From Brevibacterium sp. UCMA 11754 (GTDB lineage Bacteria; Actinomycetota; Actinomycetes; Actinomycetales; Brevibacteriaceae), in assembly GCF_021532275.1 (NCBI RefSeq), contig NZ_JACBOT010000036.1:62001-126000 (forward strand): a stretch of DNA of 64,000 nt, written 5' to 3'. This document shows, piece by piece, positions 44,667-53,534 of the stretch. The first letter of the stretch is position 1; each line of letters opens with the position of its first letter. Both the position numbers and the translations under genes were made by a program. Below the pieces are notes generated by a model, which ran no database searches, had not been told where the DNA came from, and worked only from the letters and a program-made list of their open reading frames with translations.

Positions 44667-47429
44667 GTGGACAATCGGAAACAGGGCGGACCGATACTCA
44701 ATGGGCTGCCCAGCCAGGTGCCCGACATCGATCCCGAAGAGACTGAGGAGTGGCTGGCATCGCTGGACGGCCTCATCGACGAGGGCGGACGGTCACGCGC
44801 ACGCTACGTCATGCTGCGGATGCTTCAGCGTTCGCGAGAGAAGCAGATCGGCGTACCCAGCCTGACAGCCACCGACTACGTGAATACGATCGGGCCTGAG
44901 AACGAACCGTGGTTCCCCGGTGACGAAGAGGTCGAGCGCCGCTACCGACGCTGGAACCGCTGGAATGCCGCAATGCTCGTCCACCGTGCCCAGCGACCCG
45001 GAGTCGAGGTCGGCGGACACATCTCAACCTATGCCTCGTCTGCCACGCTCTACGAAGTCGGACTCAACCACTTCTTCCGCGGCAAGGACCACCCCGGCGG
45101 CGGCGACCATATCTTCTACCAGGGCCACGCCTCGCCCGGTATGTATGCTCGCGCCTACCTCGAAGGCCGCATGAGCGAACAGGACCTCGACGGATTCCGT
45201 CAGCAGCAGTCCCACCAGATCGACGGCAAACCCAGCGGGCTGCCCTCATACCCTCACCCGCATCAGCTCCCCGACTTCTGGGAGCACCCGACGGTGTCGA
45301 TGGGTCTGGGCCCGATGAACGCGATTGCGCAGGCGCAGTTCGACAAGTACTTGCACAACCGTGGAGTCAAGGACACCTCGCAGCAGCAGACCTGGGCGTT
45401 CCTCGGCGATGGAGAGCTCGATGAGCCGGAGAGCCGCGGCATGCTCCATGTCGCCGCCTTCGAAGAGCTCGACAATCTCAACTTCGTCATCAACTGCAAC
45501 CTGCAGCGCCTCGACGGACCTGTCCGCGGCAACGGCAAGATCATTCAGGAGCTCGAAGCCTACTTCCGGGGCGCCGGATGGAACGTCATCAAGGTCGTCT
45601 GGGGCCGCGAATGGGACACCCTTCTGGGCAAGGACCGCGACGGCGCGCTGGTCAACCTCATGAACGCCACCCCCGACGGTGACTACCAGACCTACAAGGG
45701 AGAGTCCGGCGGATTCGTCCGTGACAACTTCTTCGGACGCGATCCCCGCACGAAGGCCATGGTCGAGGACTACAGCGACGAGAGGATCTGGAACCTCAAG
45801 CGCGGCGGTCACGACTACCGCAAGGTCTTCGCTGCATACAAGGCCGCCGCCGAGCACACCGGTCAGCCGACCGTGATCCTCGTCAAGACCGTCAAGGGCT
45901 ACTCGCTGGGACCTCATTTCGAGGCCCGCAATGCGACCCACCAGATGAAGAAGCTGACGATCGACGACCTCAAGCTGGCCCGCGATCATTTCCAGATCCC
46001 GATCTCGGACAAGGACCTCGAAGCCGACCCGAAGCTGCCCCCGTACTATCACCCCGGGCAGGACGCTCCAGAGATCAAGTACATGCAGGAACGTCGTCAG
46101 GCACTGGGCGGATACTCCCCCGAACGACGCAGCACGCACATCGATCTCAAGCTTCCCTCCGACAAAGCCTTCGACGCAGGCAAGCGCGGTTCGGGCAAGC
46201 AGACGATCGCCACCACCATGGGCTTCGTCCGTGTGCTCAAGGACCTGATGCGGGAGAAGGAGTTCGGCAAGCGCATCGTGCCGATCATCCCGGACGAGGC
46301 CCGTACCTTCGGCATGGACTCGTTCTTCCCGACGGCGAAGATCTACAACCCGCACGGCCAGAACTACATCTCGGTTGACCGCGATCTCTTCCTCGCCTAC
46401 AAGGAGGCCACCGACGGCCAGCTGCTCCACGTGGGCATCAATGAGGCCGGCGCCACTGCAGCGCTGACCGCTGTCGGCACCTCGTATGCCACGCACGGTG
46501 AGCCGATGATCCCGTTCTACATCTTCTACTCGATGTTCGGCTTCCAGCGCAGCGGCGACTTCTTCTGGGCTGCCGGTGACCAGATGGCGCGCGGATTCAT
46601 CCTCGGCGCCACCGCCGGTCGCACAACGCTGGTAGCAGAGGGATTGCAGCATGGTGACGGTCATTCGCACCTGTTGGCATCGACCTATCCGTCGATCGTG
46701 TCCTACGATCCCGCCTACACCTACGAGATCGCGCGCATCGTCCGTGACGGCATCCACCGCATGTACGATCCGACCGATGAGCGCGACCCCAACGTCATGT
46801 ACTACCTGACGATGTACAACGAGCCGATGGTCCAGCCCCCTGAACCAGAGGACCTCGACGTCGACGGCGTGCTCAAGGGTATGTATCTTCTGTCGAAGGG
46901 TCCGGACAACGGCGGCCCCAAGGTCCAGCTCATGGCCTCCGGCGTCGGCGTCCCCTGGGTTCTCGAAGCCCAAGAGCTGCTCGCCGAGGACTGGGGCGTT
47001 TCGGCAGATGTGTGGTCGGTGACCTCGTGGACCGAGCTGCGTCGCGATGGCCTGAAGTCCGAAGACGACCGACTGCTCACGCCAGACGCCGAGGCACGTG
47101 TGCCGTACGTGACCCAGAAGATGTCCGAGGTAGAGGGCCCGGTCGTGGCGACCTCGGACTACATGCGCGCGGTTCCCGACCAGATCCGTCAGTATGTGCC
47201 AGGCCACTTCACATCCCTGGGCACCGACGGCTACGCGATCTCGGACACCCGTCCGGCAGCTCGTCGTTACTACCACATCGATGGACCATCGGTCGTGACG
47301 CAGGCCCTGATCTCCCTGGCCGACACCGGAGCGATCTCGATCGACAAGGCCGCCGAGGCGGCACGGAAGTACCAGCTCGACGATGTCACCGCGGGCACCT
47401 CGGGCTCGACCGAAGGTGCCGGCGCCTGA
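44667..47429 (+). CDS. aceE: pyruvate dehydrogenase E1 component, homodimeric
   Basis: Thiamine-diphosphate enzyme that decarboxylates pyruvate and acetylates the lipoyl group of E2. It has 920 residues from GTG 44667, which follows GAGAGGACC; in-frame starts from 44568 have no site. The ThDP motif GDGELDEPES...NFVINCNLQRLDGPVRGN is at about 250-290 and the late stretches ADVWSVTSWTELRRDG and GTDGYAISDTR are typical of the single-chain AceE. E2 and LpdA are 34 kb upstream. A terminator follows and fasR-fab starts next. Confidence 0.97.
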   Translation: MDNRKQGGPILNGLPSQVPDIDPEETEEWLASLDGLIDEGGRSRARYVMLRMLQRSREKQIGVPSLTATDYVNTIGPENEPWFPGDEEVERRYRRWNRWNAAMLVHRAQRPGVEVGGHISTYASSATLYEVGLNHFFRGKDHPGGGDHIFYQGHASPGMYARAYLEGRMSEQDLDGFRQQQSHQIDGKPSGLPSYPHPHQLPDFWEHPTVSMGLGPMNAIAQAQFDKYLHNRGVKDTSQQQTWAFLGDGELDEPESRGMLHVAAFEELDNLNFVINCNLQRLDGPVRGNGKIIQELEAYFRGAGWNVIKVVWGREWDTLLGKDRDGALVNLMNATPDGDYQTYKGESGGFVRDNFFGRDPRTKAMVEDYSDERIWNLKRGGHDYRKVFAAYKAAAEHTGQPTVILVKTVKGYSLGPHFEARNATHQMKKLTIDDLKLARDHFQIPISDKDLEADPKLPPYYHPGQDAPEIKYMQERRQALGGYSPERRSTHIDLKLPSDKAFDAGKRGSGKQTIATTMGFVRVLKDLMREKEFGKRIVPIIPDEARTFGMDSFFPTAKIYNPHGQNYISVDRDLFLAYKEATDGQLLHVGINEAGATAALTAVGTSYATHGEPMIPFYIFYSMFGFQRSGDFFWAAGDQMARGFILGATAGRTTLVAEGLQHGDGHSHLLASTYPSIVSYDPAYTYEIARIVRDGIHRMYDPTDERDPNVMYYLTMYNEPMVQPPEPEDLDVDGVLKGMYLLSKGPDNGGPKVQLMASGVGVPWVLEAQELLAEDWGVSADVWSVTSWTELRRDGLKSEDDRLLTPDAEARVPYVTQKMSEVEGPVVATSDYMRAVPDQIRQYVPGHFTSLGTDGYAISDTRPAARRYYHIDGPSVVTQALISLADTGAISIDKAAEAARKYQLDDVTAGTSGSTEGAGA

Positions 47430-47483
47430 TCGCATCGCGCTGGGCGGCGGATTCGACACTGCGCTCGACACCGCTACGCTATG

Positions 47484-47518
47484 AGTATGGCCGGAGTCTC
47501 CAAGACTCCGGCCATACT
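47484..47518 (+). terminator. terminator after aceE
   Basis: A perfect 16-bp stem (47484-47499 with 47503-47518) has a 3-base loop, followed by TGTCTC. It separates aceE from fasR. Confidence 0.85.
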
Positions 47519-47527
47519 TGTCTCAAT

Positions 47528-47547
47528 CGACAAAAACTTGTGTGTCG
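47528..47547. promoter_or_regulatory. CGACA...TGTCG dyad upstream of fasR
   Basis: CGACA and TGTCG arms are separated by 10 bases, 41 bases before the fasR ATG. The half-site CGACAAAA recurs in the dyad before fabD, so both may bind FasR. Inferred. Confidence 0.4.
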
Positions 47548-47587
47548 CATACAAGCGAATTGTGCCGAAGCCTTTAAAGTGGTGCCT

Positions 47588-48787
47588 ATGACAACTGACG
47601 CCGAGACGCTCCGGCGCCGGGCGGAGACGGCACGCCGTCTGCGGGCTGGAGTGGGAGTCCTCTCCACTGTGACCCTGCAGAGACTTGAAGCTCGGCTCCC
47701 CTGGTACCGCAGCATGTCCCCCTCTGATCGATCCTGGGTCGGGCTGTTGGCCCAGTCGGGCATCTCGTCCTTCATCGACTGGTACCGCAAACCCGATACG
47801 GATCTGCGGGTCGTCAGCGAGATCTTCAAATCCGCCCCACGCGATCTGATTCGAGCAATCAGTCTCCAGCAGACCCTTCAGCTGCTCAAGATCGTCGTCG
47901 AAGTCGTCGAGGAGAGAGTGCCCGACATTGCACGTGCGGTCGAGCAGCCGGCGCTACGAGAGGCTGTTCTCGTCTACTCCCGTGAGATCGCCTTCGCCGC
48001 CGCAGACGTCTATGCCCGAGCCGCCGAGGCCAGGGGAAGTTGGGACGCTCGCTTAGAGGCAATGGTCGTGGATGCTCTGGTTCGCGGCGACTCCGTCGAT
48101 GAGCTGGCCAGCCGCACCGCCGCCTTCGGGTGGCAGTCGGAGGGGCCCGTCAGCGTACTTGTCGGACGGGCCCCGCAGAGGTCGGCCAAGCGCGGACTCG
48201 ACGTCATCCGACGCAAGGCCCGCAAATGGGCCGATGATGCCCTCGTCGGCATCCACGACAACCGACTGCTCATCGTCCTCGGCGGTGCCACCGAACTCGA
48301 TGACGCCGTTGAGGAACTCTCCGAATCCTTCGGACCATCCGAAGTCATCGTCGGCCCCAGCGTTCCGAGCCTGGCAGAGGCCGCCACCTCGGCGAAGGCA
48401 GCGATCATGGCACTCAAGGCCGCCACCGCCCGCCCCGACTCACCCCGACCCGTCAGGGCAGAAGAGCTCCTGCCCGAACGTGCCCTGGCCGGAGACACCG
48501 TCGCCCTGAGCGAACTCATCAGCCGGTACTACGAACCACTGACCTCGGGGACGGGGCAACTGCTCAAAACGGTCAGTGCCTACGTCGAATTCGGATCGTC
48601 GCTGGAAGCTACGGCGAAGGCACTCTCCGTCCACCCGAATACGGTGAGATACCGGCTCCGGAAGATCACCTCGGCGATCTCACTCGATCCGACGGTCTCC
48701 CGCGACGCATTCGTCATCCACATCGCATTGGTCTACGGACGACTGTCAGATGCCGGGCTATTGTCGAACACCGACAAAACACACTGA
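47588..48787 (+). CDS. fasR: FasR-like PucR/CdaR-family regulator of fatty-acid genes
   Basis: 399 residues. A helical N-terminal half and a central GGDEF-like CdaR region (about 190-290) precede a C-terminal PucR HTH (LEATAKALSVHPNTVRYRLRKI, about 342-363). In Streptomyces the equivalent gene directly before fabD-fabH-acpP-fabF is FasR, an activator of that operon, as I recall; Rv2242 has the same position in mycobacteria. It begins after the aceE terminator and ends 55 bases before fabD. Two related dyads flank it. Confidence 0.85.
   Translation: MTTDAETLRRRAETARRLRAGVGVLSTVTLQRLEARLPWYRSMSPSDRSWVGLLAQSGISSFIDWYRKPDTDLRVVSEIFKSAPRDLIRAISLQQTLQLLKIVVEVVEERVPDIARAVEQPALREAVLVYSREIAFAAADVYARAAEARGSWDARLEAMVVDALVRGDSVDELASRTAAFGWQSEGPVSVLVGRAPQRSAKRGLDVIRRKARKWADDALVGIHDNRLLIVLGGATELDDAVEELSESFGPSEVIVGPSVPSLAEAATSAKAAIMALKAATARPDSPRPVRAEELLPERALAGDTVALSELISRYYEPLTSGTGQLLKTVSAYVEFGSSLEATAKALSVHPNTVRYRLRKITSAISLDPTVSRDAFVIHIALVYGRLSDAGLLSNTDKTH
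48761..48777. promoter_or_regulatory. TTGTCG-N5-CGACAA dyad before fabD
   Basis: A perfect 6-bp inverted repeat with a 5-base spacer overlaps the last codons of fasR, 65 bases before the fabD start. It shares CGACAAAA with the dyad before fasR. It is a candidate FasR operator. Confidence 0.45.
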
Positions 48788-48842
48788 GCCGAAAGATCCA
48801 TCCACTAGATTGAACATCGAAGTCGAGTGAAAAGAGAACTGA

Positions 48843-49748
48843 GTGCTAGCAATCACGTGCCCGGGCCAAGGTGCCCAGAAGTCGGGCTTTCTGAGTTCCT
48901 TCCTGGAACTCGACGCCTTCGCCGCACAGATCGACGAACTCTCCTCCGCATCCGGGATCGACCTGCGTCTGCACGGAACCGAATCGGATGACGAGACCAT
49001 CAAGGACACAGCACTGGCACAGCCGCTGCTCGTCGCCTCAGCTATCGCATGCGCCGCTGAGCTCGGAGCTCGGGCAGAGTATGTCGCCGGGCACTCTGTC
49101 GGCGAGATCGCTGCCGCACAGATCGCCGGTGTCTTCTCTCCAGCCGATGCCATGCGCTTCGTCGCAGTGCGCGGCGCAGGGATGGCCGCGGCCGCGGCCC
49201 AGACGCCCACAGGCATGTCAGCCGTCGTCGGCGGCGAACCCGCCGACGTTCTGGCGGCCATCGACGCAGCAGGCGCCAGCCCCGCCAATGTCAACGGAGG
49301 CGGACAGACGGTGGCAGCGGGATCGCTGGAGGATCTGGAGAAGCTGGCGGAGAACCCGCCGGAGAGAGCACGCGTCATCGCTCTGCCCGTAGCTGGTGCC
49401 TTCCACACCGAGTACATGGCTTCGGCGACTCAGGAACTGGCCGCCACTGCCTCGGCGCTGGAGATCGCAGATCCTGCCACTTATATTTTGAGCAACTCCG
49501 ATGGAACAGTCATCGAGAGCGGTCAGGACTATGTCGACCGCCTCGTCAAGCAGGTCACGAACCCGGTTCGCTGGGATCTGTGCCAGGAGACGCTGCTGAA
49601 TGCGGGAATCACCGGAATGATCGAACTCGTCCCCGGTGGCACCCTGACCGGAATCGCACGACGCGCCATGAAGGGCGTGGAGACATTCGCCATCAAGTCC
49701 GCTGCAGACCTCGACGGTGCGCGTGAGTTCGCCGCGGCCCACGCCTGA
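48843..49748 (+). CDS. fabD: malonyl-CoA:ACP transacylase
   Basis: Loads malonate onto ACP for type II fatty-acid synthesis. It has 301 residues. The active-site serine is Ser85 in GHSVGEIAAA, and the oxyanion region GQGAQ is near residue 8. The family also has the later His in GAFHTEYM and the NVNGGGQTVAAG stretch. The start is GTG 48843 with only a weak AAGAGA upstream. It is the first gene of fabD-fabH-acpP-fabF; fabH begins 19 bases after its stop. Confidence 0.95.
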   Translation: MLAITCPGQGAQKSGFLSSFLELDAFAAQIDELSSASGIDLRLHGTESDDETIKDTALAQPLLVASAIACAAELGARAEYVAGHSVGEIAAAQIAGVFSPADAMRFVAVRGAGMAAAAAQTPTGMSAVVGGEPADVLAAIDAAGASPANVNGGGQTVAAGSLEDLEKLAENPPERARVIALPVAGAFHTEYMASATQELAATASALEIADPATYILSNSDGTVIESGQDYVDRLVKQVTNPVRWDLCQETLLNAGITGMIELVPGGTLTGIARRAMKGVETFAIKSAADLDGAREFAAAHA

Positions 49749-49767
49749 TCATCAAAGGAAGACCATC

Positions 49768-50769
49768 ATGCCAACACTGAAGACCGCAGAATCCGGAACC
49801 TTCTCCAAGATCATGGGCATCGGTGCCTACCGTGCCGAGAACCTCGTCACCAACGACGACATCGCCGGACCCATCAACTCCTCCGATGAGTGGATCCGCC
49901 AGCGCACCGGCATCGTCACTCGGCGTCGCGCCAGCAAGGACGTCGGCGTCATCGACATGTGCGAAGAGGCCGCGTTGGAAGCGATCGCCTCCTCCGGACT
50001 CAAGCCCGAAGACATCGGCGGCATCATCATCGCCACCGTCACCTTCGAATACTTCACTCCTTCGGCGGCGGCAGCGCTGACTGACCGTCTGGGGACCGGC
50101 CCCATCCCCGCCTGGGACATCAGTGCGGCATGCGCAGGTTACTGCTACGGCATCGGACAGGCCGACGCATTGGTCCGTTCCGGCGCCATGGACAACATTC
50201 TGGTCATCGGTGCCGAGAAGCTCTCCGAGGTCATCGACCCCGAGGACCGTTCGATCTCCTTCATCCTCGGTGACGGAGCCGGTGCTGTCGTCGTCTCGTC
50301 GTCTGACGAGCCGGGCATCTCGAAGACCGTCTGGGGCTCGAAGGGCGAGAACTGGTCGACGATCCGCATGACCGAGTCCCTCTACGACGTCCGCGACGAC
50401 CGGGACACTCCGTTCCCCACTTTGCGCCAGGATGGGCCGACCGTGTTCCGCTGGGCAGTCTGGGACGGCGCCGAGGTGGCCAAAGAGGCTCTTGCCGAGT
50501 CCGGCATCGAAGCCTCCGACCTGGCCGCCTTCATCCCGCACCAGGCGAACATGCGAATCATCGACGAACTCGCCAAACAGCTCAAGCTGCCCGAGCACGT
50601 CGTCATCGCCCGCGACATCGCCGACAACGGGAATACCTCCTCGGCGTCCATCCCGCTGGCGACCGAACGTCTGCTGCGCGAGCAGCCTGAACTCAGTGGT
50701 GGATACGCCCTGCAGATCGGCTTCGGAGCCGGTCTGGTCTTCGGCGCACAAGTGATCCGCCTCCCTTAA
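49768..50769 (+). CDS. fabH: beta-ketoacyl-ACP synthase III
   Basis: Starts chain synthesis by condensing an acyl-CoA with malonyl-ACP. It has 333 residues from ATG 49768, after AAAGGAAG. The catalytic Cys122 is in DISAACAGYCYG, with His in FIPHQANMR (near 259) and Asn in DNGNTSSAS (near 289). In actinobacteria FabH often prefers branched primers; the sequence alone does not decide this. A hairpin separates it from acpP. Confidence 0.95.
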   Translation: MPTLKTAESGTFSKIMGIGAYRAENLVTNDDIAGPINSSDEWIRQRTGIVTRRRASKDVGVIDMCEEAALEAIASSGLKPEDIGGIIIATVTFEYFTPSAAAALTDRLGTGPIPAWDISAACAGYCYGIGQADALVRSGAMDNILVIGAEKLSEVIDPEDRSISFILGDGAGAVVVSSSDEPGISKTVWGSKGENWSTIRMTESLYDVRDDRDTPFPTLRQDGPTVFRWAVWDGAEVAKEALAESGIEASDLAAFIPHQANMRIIDELAKQLKLPEHVVIARDIADNGNTSSASIPLATERLLREQPELSGGYALQIGFGAGLVFGAQVIRLP

Positions 50770-50776
50770 ACGGGTT

Positions 50777-50802
50777 CATTCACGGAAAACTCTCCGTGAA
50801 TG
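50777..50802 (+). terminator. hairpin between fabH and acpP
   Basis: A perfect 10-bp stem (CATTCACGGA with TCCGTGAATG) has the loop AAACTC, 7 bases past the fabH stop. It is probably a partial terminator or a processing site that lets acpP be expressed at its own, higher level. Confidence 0.6.
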
Positions 50803-50887
50803 TCCTAAGATATTCGGCGGGACACTCGTCGAAAAGTTCCTCAACCGGTCGAACAACCCTCGGCTGACACTAGAAAGTAGGAAAGAA

Positions 50888-51139
50888 ATGGCATTCACCG
50901 AAGCTGAAGTCCTCGCTGGACTGGCAGAGATCGTCAACGAAGAAACCGGTTTGGCTGTAGAAGCAGTCGAGGCCAACAAGTCCTTCACCGATGACCTCGA
51001 CATCGACTCCATCTCGATGATGACCATCGTCGTCAACGCTGAGAAGAAGTTCGGCGTGAAGATTCCGGATGACGACGTCAAAGACCTCGTCACCGTCCAG
51101 GACGCTGTTGACTACATCAACAAGGCTCAAGAGGCCTGA
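50888..51139 (+). CDS. acpP: acyl carrier protein
   Basis: 83-residue acidic carrier protein. The phosphopantetheine serine is Ser41 in DLDIDSISMM. The site AGTAGGAAAGAA lies just before ATG 50888. Isoleucine follows Ser where most ACPs have Leu (DSL), a conservative difference. It is the substrate carrier for FabD, FabH and FabF here and the octanoyl donor for LipB. It has its own 5' gap of 118 bases. Confidence 0.96.
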   Translation: MAFTEAEVLAGLAEIVNEETGLAVEAVEANKSFTDDLDIDSISMMTIVVNAEKKFGVKIPDDDVKDLVTVQDAVDYINKAQEA

Positions 51140-51151
51140 GAAATTAGCCGA

Positions 51152-51179
51152 ACACGGCCCGTCCACCGACGGGCCGTGT
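51152..51179 (+). terminator. hairpin between acpP and fabF
   Basis: A perfect 12-bp stem (ACACGGCCCGTC with GACGGGCCGTGT) has the loop CACC, without a T-run. It likely tunes the ratio of acpP to fabF transcript. Confidence 0.65.
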
Positions 51180-51204
51180 CCACACTATCGACGAGGTTTG
51201 TACC

Positions 51205-52449
51205 ATGACACCTAAAGTTGTCGTCACCGGGATTGGTGCGGTAACCCCATTGGGCGCGACGGCCGATGCCACGTGGCAAGCCATACTGGCCGGCAAGTCC
51301 GGCGTCCACACAATGGACAATGACTGGTCCGAGAAGTACGGCCTCGCCGTCGACTTCGCAGCACAGGTCGACCCACAGGTCGTGTCCGAAAATCTCAAAC
51401 GCGTCCAGGCCAAGCGCCTCGACCCCTCCTCCCAGTTCGCTCTGATCTCCGCTCGTGAGGCGATGGCTGATGCCGGCCTCGAGGAGACGGACCCGGACCG
51501 CACCGCGGTCTCCTGGGCTACCGGAATCGGCGGTGTCTGGACTCTGCTCGATGCCTGGGACACGCTTCAGGAAGAGGGCCCACGCCGGGTCATGCCGCTG
51601 ACCGTTCCGATGCTCATGCCCAATGGGCCTGCAGCAGCCATCGGCATGGAGTTCAAGGCCCGTGCTGGTGTCCAGACCATGGTCTCCGCCTGTGCGTCGT
51701 CGACCGAGAGCCTGGGCCACGCCTACGACGTTGTGGCCTCCGGTCACGCCGATGTCGTCATCGCCGGCGGCTCCGAAGCTGCGATCCACCCGATCACGAT
51801 CGCCGCCTTCAACTCCATGCAGGCACTCTCACGCCGAACCGACTCCCCTGAGACCGCATCACGTCCCTATGACGTCGATCGCGATGGATTCGTCATGGGC
51901 GAAGGTGCGGGAACCCTCATCCTCGAAACCGAAGAGCATGCCAAGGCACGCGGAGCGAAGATCTACGCCGAGGTGTCCAGCTGGGGCATCTCCAACGACG
52001 CCTACCACATCACCGGTGGTGAGCCAGGCGGACAGTACGCGCTGCGTGCGATGCAGAGCGCGCTCGACAATGCGGAGATCAGCCCCGCAGACGTCAAGCA
52101 CGTCAATGCTCACGCAACCTCGACACCGGTCGGCGATATCCCTGAGTCCTTGGCGATCAGCCAGCTGCTGGGCTCTCACGTCGGTGACGCTCTGGTCAGT
52201 GCCACGAAGTCGATGACCGGCCACCTCCTGGGTGGTACAGGCGCTGTCGAGTCGATCCTCACGGTCAAGGCACTGCAGACACGCACCGCGCCCCCAACGA
52301 TCAACATCGACGAGGTCGACCCGGAGGTCGTGGGCATCAACATCGTCCGCGACACCCCTGCAGAACTTCCTGCCGGAGACATCGCAGCAATTTCGAACTC
52401 GTTCGGCTTCGGCGGCCACAATGCCGTCGTCGCCTTCAAGTCCGTGTGA
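51205..52449 (+). CDS. fabF: beta-ketoacyl-ACP synthase II
   Basis: Elongating condensing enzyme. It has 414 residues. The catalytic triad is Cys163 in VSACASSTES, His in NAHATSTPVGD (near 300) and His in GATKSMTGHLLGGTGA-like SATKSMTGHLLGGTG (near 337). The start is ATG 51205; no strong Shine-Dalgarno is close. It is the last gene of the fab operon, and two large terminators follow. Confidence 0.96.
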   Translation: MTPKVVVTGIGAVTPLGATADATWQAILAGKSGVHTMDNDWSEKYGLAVDFAAQVDPQVVSENLKRVQAKRLDPSSQFALISAREAMADAGLEETDPDRTAVSWATGIGGVWTLLDAWDTLQEEGPRRVMPLTVPMLMPNGPAAAIGMEFKARAGVQTMVSACASSTESLGHAYDVVASGHADVVIAGGSEAAIHPITIAAFNSMQALSRRTDSPETASRPYDVDRDGFVMGEGAGTLILETEEHAKARGAKIYAEVSSWGISNDAYHITGGEPGGQYALRAMQSALDNAEISPADVKHVNAHATSTPVGDIPESLAISQLLGSHVGDALVSATKSMTGHLLGGTGAVESILTVKALQTRTAPPTINIDEVDPEVVGINIVRDTPAELPAGDIAAISNSFGFGGHNAVVAFKSV

Positions 52450-52511
52450 TGCGATAGCGCTTCTCGAGGCGGCGGTCCAGTCACAACTGGTCCCGCTTCT
52501 GAGCGACGATG

Positions 52512-52547
52512 AGATCAGGCCCCAGCAATCATGCTGGGGCCTGATCT
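52512..52547. terminator. terminator after fabF
   Basis: A perfect 16-bp stem (AGATCAGGCCCCAGCA with its complement at 52532-52547) has the loop ATCA. Confidence 0.85.
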
Positions 52548-52701
52548 GCGTCTGGGCCGCCGATCAACTCAGTCACCCGTGCGCTCAATCAACGGGGAAT
52601 CAGACTATCCCGCTTGCTCAGACTCGATAATCTGGCTCACCGTTGAACGAGGCGACACCGGAACCGAGCTCGTGTCGTCGTAGAGTTGTATGCTGGCGCA
52701 T

Positions 52702-52759
52702 CTGCAAACGACTATGGGCACACCTGAGGTAGGAAGGTGTGCCCATAGTCGTATTGCAG
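52702..52759. terminator. long hairpin upstream of DUF3145 stop
   Basis: An 18-bp perfect stem (52708-52725 with 52735-52752) is extended by CTGCAA/TTGCAG beyond a one-base bulge, with the 9-base loop GAGGTAGGA. It serves as a bidirectional terminator. Confidence 0.8.
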
Positions 52760-52812
52760 CAGCCTTCGCGCGTCTTAGTAGAACCGACGGCGCAGGCAGT
52801 CTGGTGAGAGTC

Positions 52813-53310
52813 TCAGCCGACCTTGGTCAGCCAGCGCACTGGAGCGCCCTCGCCTGCGTGGCGGAAGGCATCGAGCTCTTCGTCCCAGGCTTCGCCCAGG
52901 GCCAGAGCCATCTCAGTGGAGAGTTTGGTCGGATCACCGGAAGCGCGTTCCATGACGGAGCGAATGCGATCTTCGGGAACCAGAATGTTGCCGGCAGAGT
53001 CGGTGACTGCGTGATAGATCCCGAGGTCTGGAGTGTGGCTCCAACGCCCGCCGTCGACTCCGACAGATGGCTCCTCGGTCACTTCATAGCGCAGTGAGTC
53101 CCACCCGCGGAGAGCGGATGCGATGCGTGCACCGGAACCTGCTGGCGCACGCCAGCAGACTTCGGCACGCACAAGGCCTGGCGCTGCCGGCTGGGGTGTC
53201 CAGTCGAAGCGTGCCTGTGCACCGATTGCCCCGCCCGCTGCCCATTCGATGTGCGGGCATAGCGCGCGAGGTGCTGAGTGGACGAATAGTACGCCCTGTG
53301 TCATATCCAT
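52813..53310 (-). CDS. DUF3145 domain protein
   Basis: 165-residue actinobacterial DUF3145 protein, soluble, function unknown. It is Trp- and Ala-rich in the middle (HIEWAAGGAIGAQARFDW, CWRAPAGSGARIASALRGWDSLRYEVTEEP in pieces), with a late EMALALGEAWDEELDAFRHAGEG helix. It follows the fab operon, convergent with it, as in Streptomyces. Its conservation beside fabF suggests a lipid-linked role, but no evidence in the sequence confirms that. Confidence 0.88.
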   Translation of the reverse strand: MDMTQGVLFVHSAPRALCPHIEWAAGGAIGAQARFDWTPQPAAPGLVRAEVCWRAPAGSGARIASALRGWDSLRYEVTEEPSVGVDGGRWSHTPDLGIYHAVTDSAGNILVPEDRIRSVMERASGDPTKLSTEMALALGEAWDEELDAFRHAGEGAPVRWLTKVG

Positions 53311-53349
53311 TTGTGCCTCCTACCTCGGATACGTCTTCCCCTACGATCC

Positions 53350-53435
53350 GAAAGGAGGTGCTAGAGCCAATGATAGACGAGTTTTGTCTGTGCGCCAAGC
53401 ACTGAATGACCTGGTGGCGTCGCGTGTAGCCAGGT
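53350..53435 (+). promoter_or_regulatory. possible leader-peptide locus with near-ideal Shine-Dalgarno
   Basis: GAAAGGAGGTG (53350-53360) matches the reverse complement of the 16S rRNA 3' tail over 11 bases. It precedes a tiny ORF at 53370-53405 (MIDEFCLCAKH) that has two Cys codons. ATG 53406 follows its stop immediately and opens MTWWRRV (to 53429). ACCTGG (53409) and CCAGGT (53430) could pair. It lies 100 bases upstream of the gene at 53535. The interpretation as a leader is inference. Confidence 0.4.
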
Positions 53436-53534
53436 TCTGCACGAGAACGCGAAGGGATCCCGTCCGCAGGCTGCCCGCGCCAGAGCAACGAAGGGTCGGT
53501 GAGGACCAGCCACCTTGTGCGTTAGCATGGCGCC

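Larger units (their letters stand above)
52450..52812. other. 363-bp gap between fabF and DUF3145 genes
   Basis: No gene seen. It lies between convergent genes and contains two strong hairpins (52512-52547 and 52702-52759). The reading frames in it are short and unlike known families. Confidence 0.7.

Noticed and set aside
45246..47471. 741-codon open frame on minus across aceE
   Set aside because: Antisense shadow of a GC-rich gene: low-complexity residues, no family motifs, while the plus frame is clearly AceE.
53406..53429. MTWWRRV as a trp attenuator leader
   Set aside because: Only two Trp codons, no trp gene follows, and no anti-terminator pair is clear. It is kept only as part of the leader-locus observation.
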